A DNA stretch of 64,000 bases from Moritella sp. PE36 (GCF_000170855.1 NZ_ABCQ01000021.1:1-64000); one strand, 5' to 3'; numbered from the stretch's first letter, positions 49,306-59,390 are shown. Notes: generated by a model from the sequence alone, not told the origin. Program-made: numbers and translations.

Positions 49306-52300
49306 ATGATGACTAAAAATTATGTAATTTTACTTATTCTATTTTCATTATTTATTACGCCCGTTCAGGCACAGCTTAGTTATGGTGAGATCCAGCTTAA
49401 CGACACCATCTCTCAGCTGAAAGAACGCGCGCCAACGCCTTCAATTAAGTTACAACTCAAGTATTACCAACAAGCATTAAAAGCGTTAAGCGAAGACAGC
49501 GATGCGCGTCAAATAGCCTCAAATTATCAAAAGATCATTGATGACTATCCAGTAACATCGCAAACATTAAAAGCCCGGATCAGCAACTACACATCGGCCA
49601 GTTTTGCCGATGCCCGTGACTGGCCAGTCAATAAAATCGAGCAAGAGATAGCCAGACAAAACTCGAGTCAGACCGCGTTAAAAAAACAACAGCAAGCACG
49701 CAGCAGCGAACTCACTACAATTGGCATTCGGATCAGTTCATTTCAGACTGATATCGAACGCTTACGCGGTAAATTAACCACAACTCAAAAAGACCATGAT
49801 AAATTAGTTGGTCGCGGTGACATTAGCTTAAACGAGGAACAAGAAGCCTTACGCATTGCCCTGCAAATCGAACAATCATCACTATCAACCCAGATCCAAA
49901 TGCTGGAACTTGAACAGCTCAGCGCCAGTAACCGCAGTGAATTAGCTCAGCTCAATCGTCGTTTAAACTTGTTAGAACAAAAAGACGTCAGTAACTACTT
50001 AGCGTCGTTGACCGAGTTACGCAACAACATATTACGTAAAGAAACCGCCGACGCGATTGCGCGGAGTAAACAGATCAATGATTCATCACTGATTAGTTCA
50101 CCCTTTTTACAGCTGCAGTTAGAAATCAACCAAGAACTGTCTAGCGCACTGGAAATTGTATCGGCAAGAAACGAAACCATTCAAGATAAGCAGCAAGCCG
50201 TCACCCAACAAGTTGATGCGCTCACCACCATACTCATTAATTTTAATGAACAAGTCGAATGGTTAAAAATAAGTTCCGCGTTTGGCGAGAATTTACGCGC
50301 GCAGGTAAGTAGCTTACCGACTGAACCACCGCTGGACAAATTAGAAAATGAGATTGTCGATAGCCGTTTAGCCCGTTTTCGCTACCAAAAAATGCGTACG
50401 CAATTAGACAATCTGCCATTAACCACCAAGACGCTAACGACTGAAGAGCATGCGAGCTTGTTACGTTTTATAGAATTACGTCGATTATTACTCGGTCAGC
50501 TAATTAGCAGTTTAGATAACCACATCTACGAACAAGCGAAGTTAAAAGTCAGCTATAGCAAAATGAATAGCACACTCGTGAAAATTAAACAGCAAGCGGA
50601 TGAACACTTATTCTGGGTACCAAGCATTCCATTACTGGGTACGCAAAGTATTACCGAGCTCTTTACCAGTATGCTTTGGCTCACGTCAATCGAGAACAGC
50701 ATTACTATCCCACAAGCCATATTTTCTTCGCCATTAGGCACGCTAAGCTTGGCCGCATTGCTTATTTTAGGTTTTACTTATTTACGCACACCACTGAATA
50801 AATTTTTCACCAAACATATTGCCGAGACATCACCGAAAGTCGGTAAAGTGACACAAGATAAGTTCGCTTATACACTACGAAACCTGGCTTATTCATTGGC
50901 AGATGCGCTGCTCTTACCTATCTCGCTATTGATCATTACCGAATTGATGATAAATGCATGGCAGTATCCGTTTGCCGTTAATATTGGCCATGCCTTACAA
51001 GACTCACTGTTTTTATTAGTCATCTATCTGTTCATCCGTAATCTGACTCGTCATAAGGGCCTATTACAGATCCACTTGAAAATAAGTAAAGAGCGCATCG
51101 CCAAGATTTGGGGCTACTACCAAGTCCTGTTTTTTATCTCTTGGCCTGCTTATATCATCCAAGTGCTGTGTTACCAATATCCAGAACAAGCGTATGACGG
51201 TTCACTCGGTCGCCTTGCCTTTGTCATCACTTGTGGTGCATTGGTGCAATTCTATTACCGTTTGTATCGTGAAAAACTGCCCCTAACCTACCAGAAAAAG
51301 AATAATGGTAAACCACATATTGTCCACCATACCATCTGGACAGCGTTTATTATCGCGCCGATAGCGTCTGCGATCATGGCGATCATGGGTTACCTTTCTA
51401 CCGCCCAAGTCTTGTTAAAACAGATGGAGTCATCACTGTTAATGGGGCTGTTCTTTTTATTAAGCTATTATTTGATCCGTCGCGGCATGCATTTGCAAAA
51501 ACGCCGTCTCGCCTTTGAACGTGCCAAAGCGAAACGTATCGATATAATTGCTCAGCGGGCGAAAGAAGTTGAAAAGGGCGAGCAAAATAGCAGCCAAGAA
51601 AGTCATTTTGATATCGAAGAGCCGGAAATCGATTTAGATCAAATCAGTGCGCAATCGCTGGGGCTGCTACGCACCTTGTTAACGCTATTATTTGTGGCAT
51701 TAAACGCACTCTTCTGGTCCGAAATTCAACGTGCCTTTATCTTCTTAGATACCATCACTTTATGGGATGCGTCCAATACCTTAAATGGGGTTGAATATAT
51801 CGATCCTATTACCTTAAAAAGCTGTTTGTTAGCCATTATTATTTTTGTACTCACGCTGGTATTAGTACGTAATTTATCGGGTGCCCTCGAACTCTTGATC
51901 TTGCAGCATCTTGACCTTTCTCCGGGTACTGGTTTTGCGATCACAACGTTGGCAAAATACATGACTATTTCGATTAGTTTTGTCGTTGGTTTTAACTTCT
52001 TAGGCGTCGACTGGGCGAAAACCCAATGGCTAGTAGCCGCATTAACCGTAGGTTTAGGGTTCGGTTTACAAGAGATTTTTGCTAACTTCGTATCCGGTTT
52101 AATTATCTTATTTGAAAAACCGATCCGGATTGGTGATACCGTTACAATCCGTGAGTTAACTGGCACTATCAGTAAAATTCAAACCCGTGCTACCACGATT
52201 GTAGATTGGGATAGAAAAGAAATTATTGTGCCGAATAAAGCCTTTATCACTGAACAATTTATTAACTGGTCACTGTCCGATTCCATTACCCGGGTGATCA

Positions 52301-52638
52301 TTAATATTGGTGTTGAGTTTAACTCTGATATCGAGCTAGTGACAAAACTGCTATTAGAAAGTGCAGAAGAAAATAACTTAAGCCTTGATAATCCTGGGCC
52401 AGAAGTATTCTTTATTGAGTTTGGCCAACATGCATTATGCTTTGAAGTACGCTGTTATGTGGCAGAAATGGGTCATCGTTTAACCATGACACACGCACTC
52501 AATACCCGCATCAACCATGTCTTTAAAGAACACAATATTCGTATTGCATTACCACAGCTCGATCTACGTGTAAAAGATGGGTTTAAAGTCAGTGATAGTA
52601 GCCATATCATGAGTATGAAAAAAGGCAGCTTGAGATAA
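49306..52638 (+). CDS. mscM: Large mechanosensitive channel of the MscK/MscM type, probably MscM (YjeP)
   Basis: Inner-membrane channel that opens under osmotic downshock. 1110 residues (E. coli MscM 1107). Signal peptide to about residue 22 (SLFITPVQAQ); a long periplasmic coiled-coil-rich region about 25-470; then about eight helices; then the MscS core, with the pore helix VGLGFGLQEIFANFVSGLIILFEKP, the beta domain IRIGDTVTIRELTGTISKIQTRATTI and a C-terminal alpha/beta region. Domain order cannot separate MscK from MscM, but the position between psd and epmA matches yjeP. A 27-nt hairpin overlaps its stop codon (52624-52650). Confidence 0.88.
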   Translation: MMTKNYVILLILFSLFITPVQAQLSYGEIQLNDTISQLKERAPTPSIKLQLKYYQQALKALSEDSDARQIASNYQKIIDDYPVTSQTLKARISNYTSASFADARDWPVNKIEQEIARQNSSQTALKKQQQARSSELTTIGIRISSFQTDIERLRGKLTTTQKDHDKLVGRGDISLNEEQEALRIALQIEQSSLSTQIQMLELEQLSASNRSELAQLNRRLNLLEQKDVSNYLASLTELRNNILRKETADAIARSKQINDSSLISSPFLQLQLEINQELSSALEIVSARNETIQDKQQAVTQQVDALTTILINFNEQVEWLKISSAFGENLRAQVSSLPTEPPLDKLENEIVDSRLARFRYQKMRTQLDNLPLTTKTLTTEEHASLLRFIELRRLLLGQLISSLDNHIYEQAKLKVSYSKMNSTLVKIKQQADEHLFWVPSIPLLGTQSITELFTSMLWLTSIENSITIPQAIFSSPLGTLSLAALLILGFTYLRTPLNKFFTKHIAETSPKVGKVTQDKFAYTLRNLAYSLADALLLPISLLIITELMINAWQYPFAVNIGHALQDSLFLLVIYLFIRNLTRHKGLLQIHLKISKERIAKIWGYYQVLFFISWPAYIIQVLCYQYPEQAYDGSLGRLAFVITCGALVQFYYRLYREKLPLTYQKKNNGKPHIVHHTIWTAFIIAPIASAIMAIMGYLSTAQVLLKQMESSLLMGLFFLLSYYLIRRGMHLQKRRLAFERAKAKRIDIIAQRAKEVEKGEQNSSQESHFDIEEPEIDLDQISAQSLGLLRTLLTLLFVALNALFWSEIQRAFIFLDTITLWDASNTLNGVEYIDPITLKSCLLAIIIFVLTLVLVRNLSGALELLILQHLDLSPGTGFAITTLAKYMTISISFVVGFNFLGVDWAKTQWLVAALTVGLGFGLQEIFANFVSGLIILFEKPIRIGDTVTIRELTGTISKIQTRATTIVDWDRKEIIVPNKAFITEQFINWSLSDSITRVIINIGVEFNSDIELVTKLLLESAEENNLSLDNPGPEVFFIEFGQHALCFEVRCYVAEMGHRLTMTHALNTRINHVFKEHNIRIALPQLDLRVKDGFKVSDSSHIMSMKKGSLR

Positions 52639-52661
52639 GTTTAAGCTGCCGGTTAGAGGCT

Positions 52662-53636
52662 TTATGCCCGAGGAGTTGGAAAGGCAATCACCTCATCAAG
52701 GCTATTGGCATCCGTTGCTAACATCACCAATCGATCAATACCTAACGCGACGCCAGCACAATCAGGGAAGCCAGCAGTTAGCGCATCAATCAAATGATGG
52801 TCAATAGGCTGCTCTGGTAAAGCCATCGTCTTACGTTTGCTATTATCCGCTTTAAAGCGTCTTAATTGCTCTTTCGCATCCGCTAATTCATGGAAGCCAT
52901 TCGCTAGCTCAATGCCTTTAAAATACACTTCAAAGCGCTCTGCAACACGGGAGTCTTGCGGGCTAATACGCGCTAATGCCGCCTGAGATGCCGGGAAATC
53001 ATAAATAAAACACGGCACATCTTGGCCAATTTGGCTCTCGACACCCACATAGAATAATAGTTGTAAGATGGTGTCTCGATCAGGTTCATTCTCTAACACG
53101 TCATAAACCCCGTACGGTTTTGCCGCTTGGCGTAATTCATCCATCGATGCGGTTAACGGGTCTAACTGTAAGAATTGCTTAAATGCATTTTGATAAGTGA
53201 AGCGCTGCTCTTTACCCGACCCTAATACCAAGGTCAGTAACTCAGACATTTCATCCATCAGTTGAAAATGATCAAAACCAAGTCGATACCATTCCAGCAT
53301 AGTGAATTCGGGATTATGATGACGGCCCGCTTCTTCATTACGAAACGATTTACTTATTTGATAGATACAACCACTACCTGCTGCTAGCAATCTTTTCATG
53401 TGAAATTCAGGTGATGTTTGCAAATATAAGGTCAGACCTTGGCTATAACCTGGGCCAACAAATACCGTGCTAAATGCATCTAAATGTACATCGGTAACAG
53501 CGGCTTGACTCAGGGCTGGCGTATCAACTTCTAATACATCGCGTGTCGCAAAAAACTCACGGATGACATTTAATACCTTAGCCCGAGCACGTAATGCATT
53601 AAAACTTGCACTCGGTTGCCAATTTAATTCACTCAT
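52662..53636 (-). CDS. epmA: EF-P--(R)-beta-lysine ligase EpmA
   Basis: LysRS paralogue that joins (R)-beta-lysine to Lys34 of EF-P. 324 residues, lacking the anticodon-binding domain (E. coli 325). Class II motifs: [21 protein letters not shown] (motif 2) and [12 protein letters not shown] (motif 3). The start is the ATG at 53636, with GGAG six bases upstream; an ATG six codons earlier is less likely. The substrate (efp) and the enzyme that makes beta-lysine (epmB) lie next to it. Confidence 0.96.
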   Translation of the reverse strand: MSELNWQPSASFNALRARAKVLNVIREFFATRDVLEVDTPALSQAAVTDVHLDAFSTVFVGPGYSQGLTLYLQTSPEFHMKRLLAAGSGCIYQISKSFRNEEAGRHHNPEFTMLEWYRLGFDHFQLMDEMSELLTLVLGSGKEQRFTYQNAFKQFLQLDPLTASMDELRQAAKPYGVYDVLENEPDRDTILQLLFYVGVESQIGQDVPCFIYDFPASQAALARISPQDSRVAERFEVYFKGIELANGFHELADAKEQLRRFKADNSKRKTMALPEQPIDHHLIDALTAGFPDCAGVALGIDRLVMLATDANSLDEVIAFPTPRA

Positions 53637-53686
53637 ATCTACTCCGGTTATCATTACCTAAAACGTTTACCTGTTTTCCAAAAACT

Positions 53687-53713
53687 AAAATGCCAGTCAT
53701 AGACTGGCATTTT
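53687..53713 (-). terminator. Predicted terminator of efp
   Basis: Stem AAAATGCCAGTC/GACTGGCATTTT with an ATA loop. On the reverse strand it follows efp by 40 bp and precedes epmA, so epmA is probably transcribed separately or by read-through. Confidence 0.8.
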
Positions 53714-53752
53714 ATCGTTCATTAACGCTAATTAAGTTAGCGTAAAATCAAC

Positions 53753-54319
53753 TTATTTTACACGGCTAACGTATTCGCCAGTACGTGTATCAACTTTCAC
53801 TACTTCACCGATTTGGATGAATAGAGGTACACGCACAACGGCACCTGTAGTTAATGTTGCAGGTTTACCACCCGTACCCTGAGTATCGCCTTTTAGGCCA
53901 GGATCTGTTTCTGTTACTTCCAATTCAACAAAGTTTGGTGGTGTAACAGCAATTGGGTTATCGTTCCACGTAGTAATAACGCAGATATCTTGTTCAACAA
54001 GCCATTTAGCCGTATCACCAACCGCTTTTGCGTCAGCTTCAACTTGCTCAAACGAGTCATTGTTCATAAAATGGAAGTATTCGCCATCGTTATATAGATA
54101 CGCTAATTCTGATTCCATTACGTCTGCTGCTTCAACAGTTTCGCCAGACTTAAATGTTTTTTCTAAAATTTTACCAGAAATTAAACGACGAACTTTAACG
54201 CGGTGAAATGCTTGGCCTTTGCCTGGTTTTACATGATCATGATCGATGATAGAGCAAGGCTCATTATCAAGCATGAATTTTAAACCACCTTTAAAGTCAC
54301 TGGTTTTGTATGTTGCCAT
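53753..54319 (-). CDS. efp: Elongation factor P
   Basis: Relieves ribosome stalling at polyproline. 188 residues, as in E. coli. KOW-like N-terminal domain with the modified lysine in [10 protein letters not shown] (Lys34), then two OB folds ending ...[21 protein letters not shown]. The presence of EpmA and EpmB in the same 3 kb supports beta-lysylation. Divergent from epmB with a 44-bp gap, as in E. coli. Confidence 0.98.
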   Translation of the reverse strand: MATYKTSDFKGGLKFMLDNEPCSIIDHDHVKPGKGQAFHRVKVRRLISGKILEKTFKSGETVEAADVMESELAYLYNDGEYFHFMNNDSFEQVEADAKAVGDTAKWLVEQDICVITTWNDNPIAVTPPNFVELEVTETDPGLKGDTQGTGGKPATLTTGAVVRVPLFIQIGEVVKVDTRTGEYVSRVK

Positions 54320-54363
54320 GTTATCCTCATGAAAAAATAGATTTCAATAATTAGAGTTCAATA

Positions 54364-55377
54364 ATGCCGCAAATGATAACCCGAAATGGAGCAAAGATGC
54401 AGGAAAATTGGAAAAAAGACTTAGCAAGTGCCATTTCAGATCCTAGAAAGCTACTTTTTATACTAGAACTTCCCGAGGTATCTTTCCAATCAGATTTTGC
54501 AGCAAGGCAGTTATTTCCTATGCGCGTACCGCAATCATTTGTGGATCGCATGGAAAAAGGCAACCCGAAAGACCCGCTATTTCTGCAAGTTATGCCTAAG
54601 CAGCAAGAGTTTATCCAACAGGCAGGCTTCATTAAAGATCCGCTTGATGAACATGAAGCGGTGGTGCCAGGATTACTGCACAAATACACCAACCGAGTCC
54701 TGTTTATTGTCCGCGGCGGTTGTGCAATCAACTGTCGTTATTGTTTCCGCCGTCATTTTCCGTATCAAGACAACAGTAATAACAAGCACGAATGGCAACA
54801 AGCGATAGACTATATCCGCGCTAAACCCGAGATCATCGAGGTCATTTTTAGCGGCGGCGATCCGCTCATGGCCAATGATGAACAACTAGGTTGGCTGGTT
54901 GCACAATTAGAACAGATCCCACATCTTAAACGTCTGCGTATACATACCCGGTTACCCGTGGTGATGCCGACTCGTGTTACCGATGAATTGGTGACACTGC
55001 TAAAACAATCAAGCTTGCGTTGCAGTGTGGTCTTACACATTAACCACCCCAATGAATTAGCCGCAGAGTTACCTGCAGCATTAGCGAAATTCACCACTGC
55101 CGGGATCAGTTTATATAACCAAGCAGTGTTATTAGCAGACATTAATGACAATGCTGATGATTTAGTGGAATTACACGAGCGCCTGTTTGATAATCGAATT
55201 CAGCCTTACTATTTACATCTGCTCGATAAAGTCGAAGGTGCTAGTCACTTTGATGTGCCTGAAGAAAAAGCGGTCGCGATAATGAATGAATTATTATTAC
55301 GGTTACCGGGGTTTTTAGTGCCCAAGTTAGTCCGTGAGATCGGGGGTGAGAAAAGTAAAACGCCTATTTCGATTTAG
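54364..55377 (+). CDS. epmB: EF-P beta-lysylation protein EpmB (lysine 2,3-aminomutase)
   Basis: Radical SAM and PLP enzyme that converts L-alpha-lysine to (R)-beta-lysine for EF-P. 337 residues (E. coli 342). Radical SAM motif CAINCRYCFRRHFPY, then FSGGDPLM, and the PLP lysine region near KLVREIGGEKSKTPI at the C-terminus. Divergent from efp. Confidence 0.95.
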   Translation: MPQMITRNGAKMQENWKKDLASAISDPRKLLFILELPEVSFQSDFAARQLFPMRVPQSFVDRMEKGNPKDPLFLQVMPKQQEFIQQAGFIKDPLDEHEAVVPGLLHKYTNRVLFIVRGGCAINCRYCFRRHFPYQDNSNNKHEWQQAIDYIRAKPEIIEVIFSGGDPLMANDEQLGWLVAQLEQIPHLKRLRIHTRLPVVMPTRVTDELVTLLKQSSLRCSVVLHINHPNELAAELPAALAKFTTAGISLYNQAVLLADINDNADDLVELHERLFDNRIQPYYLHLLDKVEGASHFDVPEEKAVAIMNELLLRLPGFLVPKLVREIGGEKSKTPISI

Positions 55378-55394
55378 GACTGATCATTAGGTAA

Positions 55395-55427
55395 TAAAAA
55401 AGGAATGACCACCAGGCCATTCCTTTT
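55395..55427. terminator. Bidirectional terminator between epmB and ndh
   Basis: Hairpin with AAAAAAGGAATG on the left and CATTCCTTTT on the right, with an imperfect inner part. It lies between the two convergent genes. Confidence 0.75.
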
Positions 55428-55455
55428 AACTCGCTAAACTTAAGTCTAGTGACGA

Positions 55456-56751
55456 TTAATGCAATTTAAGTGTTGGGCGTAATACCCGATTCAAACTACC
55501 CACTAACATCATAAGTCCTGTTTTCACATAACCGTGTAAGGCAACTTGGTGCATACGGTACAGTGAAATATATACCATTCTGGCAATACGACCTTCAACC
55601 ATCATGCTGCCTTTGGTTAAGTTGCCCATTAAGCTACCCACAGTACTAAAGCTACTTAACGATACCAACGAACCGTGATCATGATACACAAACGGTTTCA
55701 GTGTCGAGCCACCTTGCATCAATATCATGATGTTTTTAAATGCAATCGTTGCCATTTGGTGTGCAGCTTGTGCGCGTGGTGGTACCAATGACCCATCTGC
55801 TTGTGTGCAAGATGCCAAATCACCAATCACAAAGATACTGTCATCACGGCTGGCTTGTAAACTCTCTTGAACCACGATTTGGTTAATACGATTGGTTTCT
55901 AATCCCGCAATATCTTTCATAAAATCAGGTGCTTTAATACCTGCAGCCCATACCATTAATGATGCTGTAATTTGCTCACCATCTTTGGTTACTAAGCCTT
56001 TACTGTTCGCTTCTGTCACCATGGTTTCGGTGCGCACATCGACACCAATTTTAGTTAATTCATGGTGCGCAGCTGCAGAAATACGTGCCGGTAATGCCGG
56101 TAAAATACTCTTACCCGCTTCAACTAATGTCACGTTTAACGATTCTTGATTTACATTCGTAAAACCATAAGCCGATAATTGTGATGCGGTATTATGTAAT
56201 TCAGCAGACAGTTCAACCCCCGTCGCACCCGCGCCGACAATCGCGATATTTACTTTGGCATTTTTATCTTTGCTAGCACCATGCAACAAGAATGCATTCA
56301 ATAATTCTTTGTGAAAACGATGTGCTTGATCTGGACTGTCTAAGAAAATACAGTTTTCTTTAACACCTTTGGTATTAAAGTCATTACACATACTGCCTAT
56401 CGCTAATACCAAGTAATCGTATTGTAAGGTACGTTCGGCAATCAGTAATTCATTACAATCATTATATAAAGGGGCAAGGATGACGGTTTTAGTATCACGG
56501 TCTAAACCTGAAAAACACCCTAGCTGAAAATCAAAACCTTGATTCTTTGCATGGGCAGCATAACTTAATGCATCGATACCGGTATCAAGTGAGCCAGTCG
56601 CCACTTCATGTAATAACGGTTTCCATAGATGGGTTTTATTACGATCCACCAGCGTAATGCTCGCGGTGCCTTTTTTACCCAATTTACGACCCAGTTGCGT
56701 AGCAAGCTCAAGGCCACCCGCACCACCTCCGATCACAAGAATTTTTTTCAT
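55456..56751 (-). CDS. ndh: Type II NADH dehydrogenase (NDH-2)
   Basis: Membrane-associated flavoenzyme that passes electrons from NADH to quinone without pumping protons. 431 residues (E. coli 434). FAD motif [19 protein letters not shown] at the N-terminus; NADH motif [17 protein letters not shown] near 170; FVIGDLASC and [11 protein letters not shown] near 310-335; C-terminal amphipathic segment [19 protein letters not shown] for membrane binding. Convergent with epmB. Confidence 0.93.
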   Translation of the reverse strand: MKKILVIGGGAGGLELATQLGRKLGKKGTASITLVDRNKTHLWKPLLHEVATGSLDTGIDALSYAAHAKNQGFDFQLGCFSGLDRDTKTVILAPLYNDCNELLIAERTLQYDYLVLAIGSMCNDFNTKGVKENCIFLDSPDQAHRFHKELLNAFLLHGASKDKNAKVNIAIVGAGATGVELSAELHNTASQLSAYGFTNVNQESLNVTLVEAGKSILPALPARISAAAHHELTKIGVDVRTETMVTEANSKGLVTKDGEQITASLMVWAAGIKAPDFMKDIAGLETNRINQIVVQESLQASRDDSIFVIGDLASCTQADGSLVPPRAQAAHQMATIAFKNIMILMQGGSTLKPFVYHDHGSLVSLSSFSTVGSLMGNLTKGSMMVEGRIARMVYISLYRMHQVALHGYVKTGLMMLVGSLNRVLRPTLKLH

Positions 56752-57002
56752 CTTATTACGTCCTCATAGATATATCAGTTAACAACTGTGAGGACAGCTT
56801 TTAACTGATACAACTAAGCAGATGTGAGTCTTGCTAAATCATTCCGTTGACCAAGCATTAAAGCATAATTTTCAGGTCTAAATCTAGCAAAATTGAGCTA
56901 GATCACATTCAGAATATCAATGATCGAGTGTACCGCCATTTAATATAATTGAAAATGGAATAACCATTCTCTACATATTGTGTCTTGTTCTGATATCCCT
57001 GA
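56752..57002. other. Intergenic region upstream of ndh
   Basis: About 250 bp with no convincing gene. It must contain the ndh promoter. The inverted pair ...TATATCAGTTAAC / ...GTTAA near 56770-56810 is weak. I do not see a clear FNR or ArcA site. Confidence 0.4.
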
Positions 57003-57040
57003 TCGTCTCTGATATAGCATCTTGAAGTAACTTGGGTATA
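57003..57040. repeat. Dispersed palindromic repeat, single arm (right)
   Basis: TCGTCTCTGATATAGC followed by ATCTTGAAGTAACTTGGGTA and TA. It is the exact reverse complement of 41816-41853. It lies about 36 bp before the small unknown gene at 57077 and may overlap its promoter. Confidence 0.85.
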
Positions 57041-57076
57041 TAATACCGACCCATTTATCGATAAGAACCCAGCGCA

Positions 57077-57424
57077 ATGACAAATCAACAACTTCATGAA
57101 CAGCTAACTGCACAGCTTAAAGGCTTTTACCATCCAGCTATCGAAGCGGATGAGTTTTTAACGTTAATCAGCAAACGTAAACTGGGTAAGTTTAGCGCGA
57201 TCTTTGCAGCTGACAGTGGCTTTAAAGCAAACTCAAACCGATTCCTACCTTATATGGAAGAATTAGTTGAAAATCAGCAAGCATTACCAAAAACAGATGA
57301 AGAAGGATTTGATGTCGCCATCGCTGCATTCCTAGGTAAATTACAACAAATGCATAATGTACTTGGTCAGTTCTCTGAGCAATTAAAAGAGAAAAAGAAT
57401 ACACCGAGTAATATTGGTGAATAG
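57077..57424 (+). CDS. Small protein of unknown function
   Basis: 115 residues, predicted soluble and mostly helical, with no signal peptide, membrane helix, Cys pair or known motif that I recognise. Basic in the first half (LISKRKLGKF), acidic in the middle, and ending in an amphipathic helix (LGQFSEQLKEKKN). Base composition resembles its neighbours. ATG at 57077 with AGCGCA rather than a strong SD upstream. A 10-bp hairpin follows at 57476-57500. It stands alone between ndh and fadL. Confidence 0.7.
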   Translation: MTNQQLHEQLTAQLKGFYHPAIEADEFLTLISKRKLGKFSAIFAADSGFKANSNRFLPYMEELVENQQALPKTDEEGFDVAIAAFLGKLQQMHNVLGQFSEQLKEKKNTPSNIGE

Positions 57425-58021
57425 TTTCTGTTAATAATACTGGCTAATAGTAGCGGTGAATAATACCAGTTTCTAATGCCATTCATCTTATGAATGGCAT
57501 CTTCATTTACCCTCTTTCTACGCAACCCACCCCCCCTATCGCTCGCGTAATCTGCAAATAAAAATGCAATATATAAAATATATAGTTATAAACCATTATA
57601 ACAAACAATATAGATACCTCTAAATGTATACCCTTTTGTTATAACGGGTGAAAAAAACGCTATTTTATAGAGTCTTAGCTCTACAAATCTCAGTATCTCA
57701 TAGTAAAATTTTACATATTTGCAAACAGATCAGAGCAGTTTAATTTAAACATTTTAAAAAATAGTTAAAAGTTATTTAAAACCATATATAACAATGAATT
57801 ACCTTCACGTTGTGAATAAAGATAAATCGTTGTTGTCTAAATGTTAAGACTATAAAGCATTAGAAAAATAGACAGTTAGTCATAAACTGCTATAAAAATA
57901 CCTTTACGATCTAATACGAAAGGCTTAGATTTCACTGCAAGTTTAAAAGGTATTCAAAAAGTTCATTTTATTTGAACTGACATATCGCATTCATAATTTC
58001 TAATTTTATATGGTGGTTTAC
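57425..58021. other. AT-rich 600-bp region upstream of the fadL-type gene
   Basis: No convincing gene. At 57476-57500 a perfect 10-bp stem, ATGCCATTCA/TGAATGGCAT with a five-base loop, is a likely terminator of the preceding small gene. The rest is very AT-rich and should include the promoter and a long leader for the porin gene. I could not assign promoter boxes or a FadR or CRP site with confidence. Confidence 0.5.
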
Positions 58022-59281
58022 ATGAGAATTAATAAAGTTGCTCTAGCAGTTACAGCATTACTTGCCGCAAGCCAAGTTCACGCAGCTGGTTTCCAGGTTA
58101 GTGAACATTCTGCGTCAGGTTTAGGCCGCGCATTCGCTGGTGAAGCAGCAATCGGCGATGATGCAGCATCACTTGCACGTAACCCTGCGTTAATGGCAAC
58201 TTTTGATAAAGCCCAACTATCAGTTGTGGGTTCTTATGTAGATCCAGACATTAGCGTTAAAGGTGTTACCGGATATCCTCTAGCTGGTATTTCAGCCTCA
58301 GACTTAGACGCTGATGATGTCGCTCCAGCACAAGTAGTTCCAGCAATGTACTACATCCAACCGCTTAACGAGAAAGTAGCTGTTGGTTTAGCTATCTATT
58401 CAAATTATGGTACCGGTACTGAATATAAAGATGATTATGCAGGTGGCTCTGCAGCTGGTACAACACATATCATGAGTGTCAATTTCAACCCGAATGTTTC
58501 TTACCGTATAAATGAGCAACTAAGCCTCGGCGCTGGCGTTAGCTTCGTTTATGCAACAGCTGAATTAGAACGTAATGCAGGTGCAGGTGCAACCCCAGCA
58601 ATGCAGATTGCAAAAATGGAAGGCGATGGTTATGGTTTCGGTTGGAATGTTGGTGCGCTATATGAAGTTAATGAAAATAACCGTTTCGGCATTAGCTATA
58701 AATCAAAAGTTAAAACTGAGCTAGAAGGTAAATATACGGGATCAACTTCAGGCGGAGTAGAAGTTGATGGTACTTTGGATTTGAATCTACCTTCCATTCT
58801 AGAAATTTCAGGTTACCATAAACTAACCGATAAATTCGCAGTTTCATACAGCTGGCAATACAGCACATGGTCTGATTTTGGCGATATTGTTGCAGAAAGT
58901 GCAAACTGTGATTCAACAGCTATCGGTGGCAGCCCTGGTGTTTGTCTAGAGAAAAAAGAAGACTATAGTGACTCAAGCCGTTACTCGGTGGGTGGTGAGT
59001 ACTACCTTTCAGAAGCCGTTACATTACGTGCAGGTTACGCATTTGATGAGCAAGCCGGTAAAGCAACTATGAGCATTCCAGATACAGATCGCCAATGGTA
59101 TACAGCTGGTCTAACGTATAAAGCAACACCAGCACTATCATTTGACTTCGCTGCAGCCCTCGTTGCAGGTAAAGAGATCACATTTGAAGAAGAGTTACCA
59201 GCTATTGGTAATCAATCTGTAAAAGTCACTTCAAGTGGCGATGCGTTCATCTACTCTGCACAAATGAACTACAGCTTCTAA
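58022..59281 (+). CDS. fadL: OmpP1/FadL-family outer-membrane transport protein
   Basis: Beta-barrel channel for long-chain fatty acids or other hydrophobic compounds. 419 residues from the ATG at 58022, which has GGTGG five bases upstream; an ATG four codons earlier would lengthen the signal peptide. Signal peptide MRINKVALAVTALLAASQVHA, then the family's N-terminal hatch AGFQVSEHSASGLGRAFAGEA with ...ASLARNPALMATF. It ends in an aromatic residue (FIYSAQMNYSF), as barrels do. The exact substrate is uncertain. A terminator follows. Confidence 0.9.
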   Translation: MRINKVALAVTALLAASQVHAAGFQVSEHSASGLGRAFAGEAAIGDDAASLARNPALMATFDKAQLSVVGSYVDPDISVKGVTGYPLAGISASDLDADDVAPAQVVPAMYYIQPLNEKVAVGLAIYSNYGTGTEYKDDYAGGSAAGTTHIMSVNFNPNVSYRINEQLSLGAGVSFVYATAELERNAGAGATPAMQIAKMEGDGYGFGWNVGALYEVNENNRFGISYKSKVKTELEGKYTGSTSGGVEVDGTLDLNLPSILEISGYHKLTDKFAVSYSWQYSTWSDFGDIVAESANCDSTAIGGSPGVCLEKKEDYSDSSRYSVGGEYYLSEAVTLRAGYAFDEQAGKATMSIPDTDRQWYTAGLTYKATPALSFDFAAALVAGKEITFEEELPAIGNQSVKVTSSGDAFIYSAQMNYSF

Positions 59282-59306
59282 TCCAAGCTTAATTCATCAC
59301 TGCATT

Positions 59307-59333
59307 AAAAAGACAGCCTCGGCTGTCTTTTTT
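59307..59333 (+). terminator. Terminator of the fadL-type gene
   Basis: Stem AAAAAGACAGCC/GGCTGTCTTTTTT with a TC loop, followed by a T-run. 26 bp past the stop codon. Confidence 0.88.
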
Positions 59334-59390
59334 GTTTTCTGATCAAAATCAATAAAGATCCTGTTTAAGGATCTTTCTCACATCTAGCCA

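Noticed and set aside
51726-52166. Reverse-strand ORF of 146 codons opposite the MscM-like gene
   Set aside because: It covers the most conserved part of the channel (pore helix), and its Lys/Thr/Ser-rich translation is typical of a shadow frame.
54351-54731. Reverse-strand ORF of 126 codons opposite epmB
   Set aside because: It lies entirely over the strongly conserved epmB gene, has a low-complexity Ser/Cys-rich translation and no family resemblance. It is a shadow ORF.
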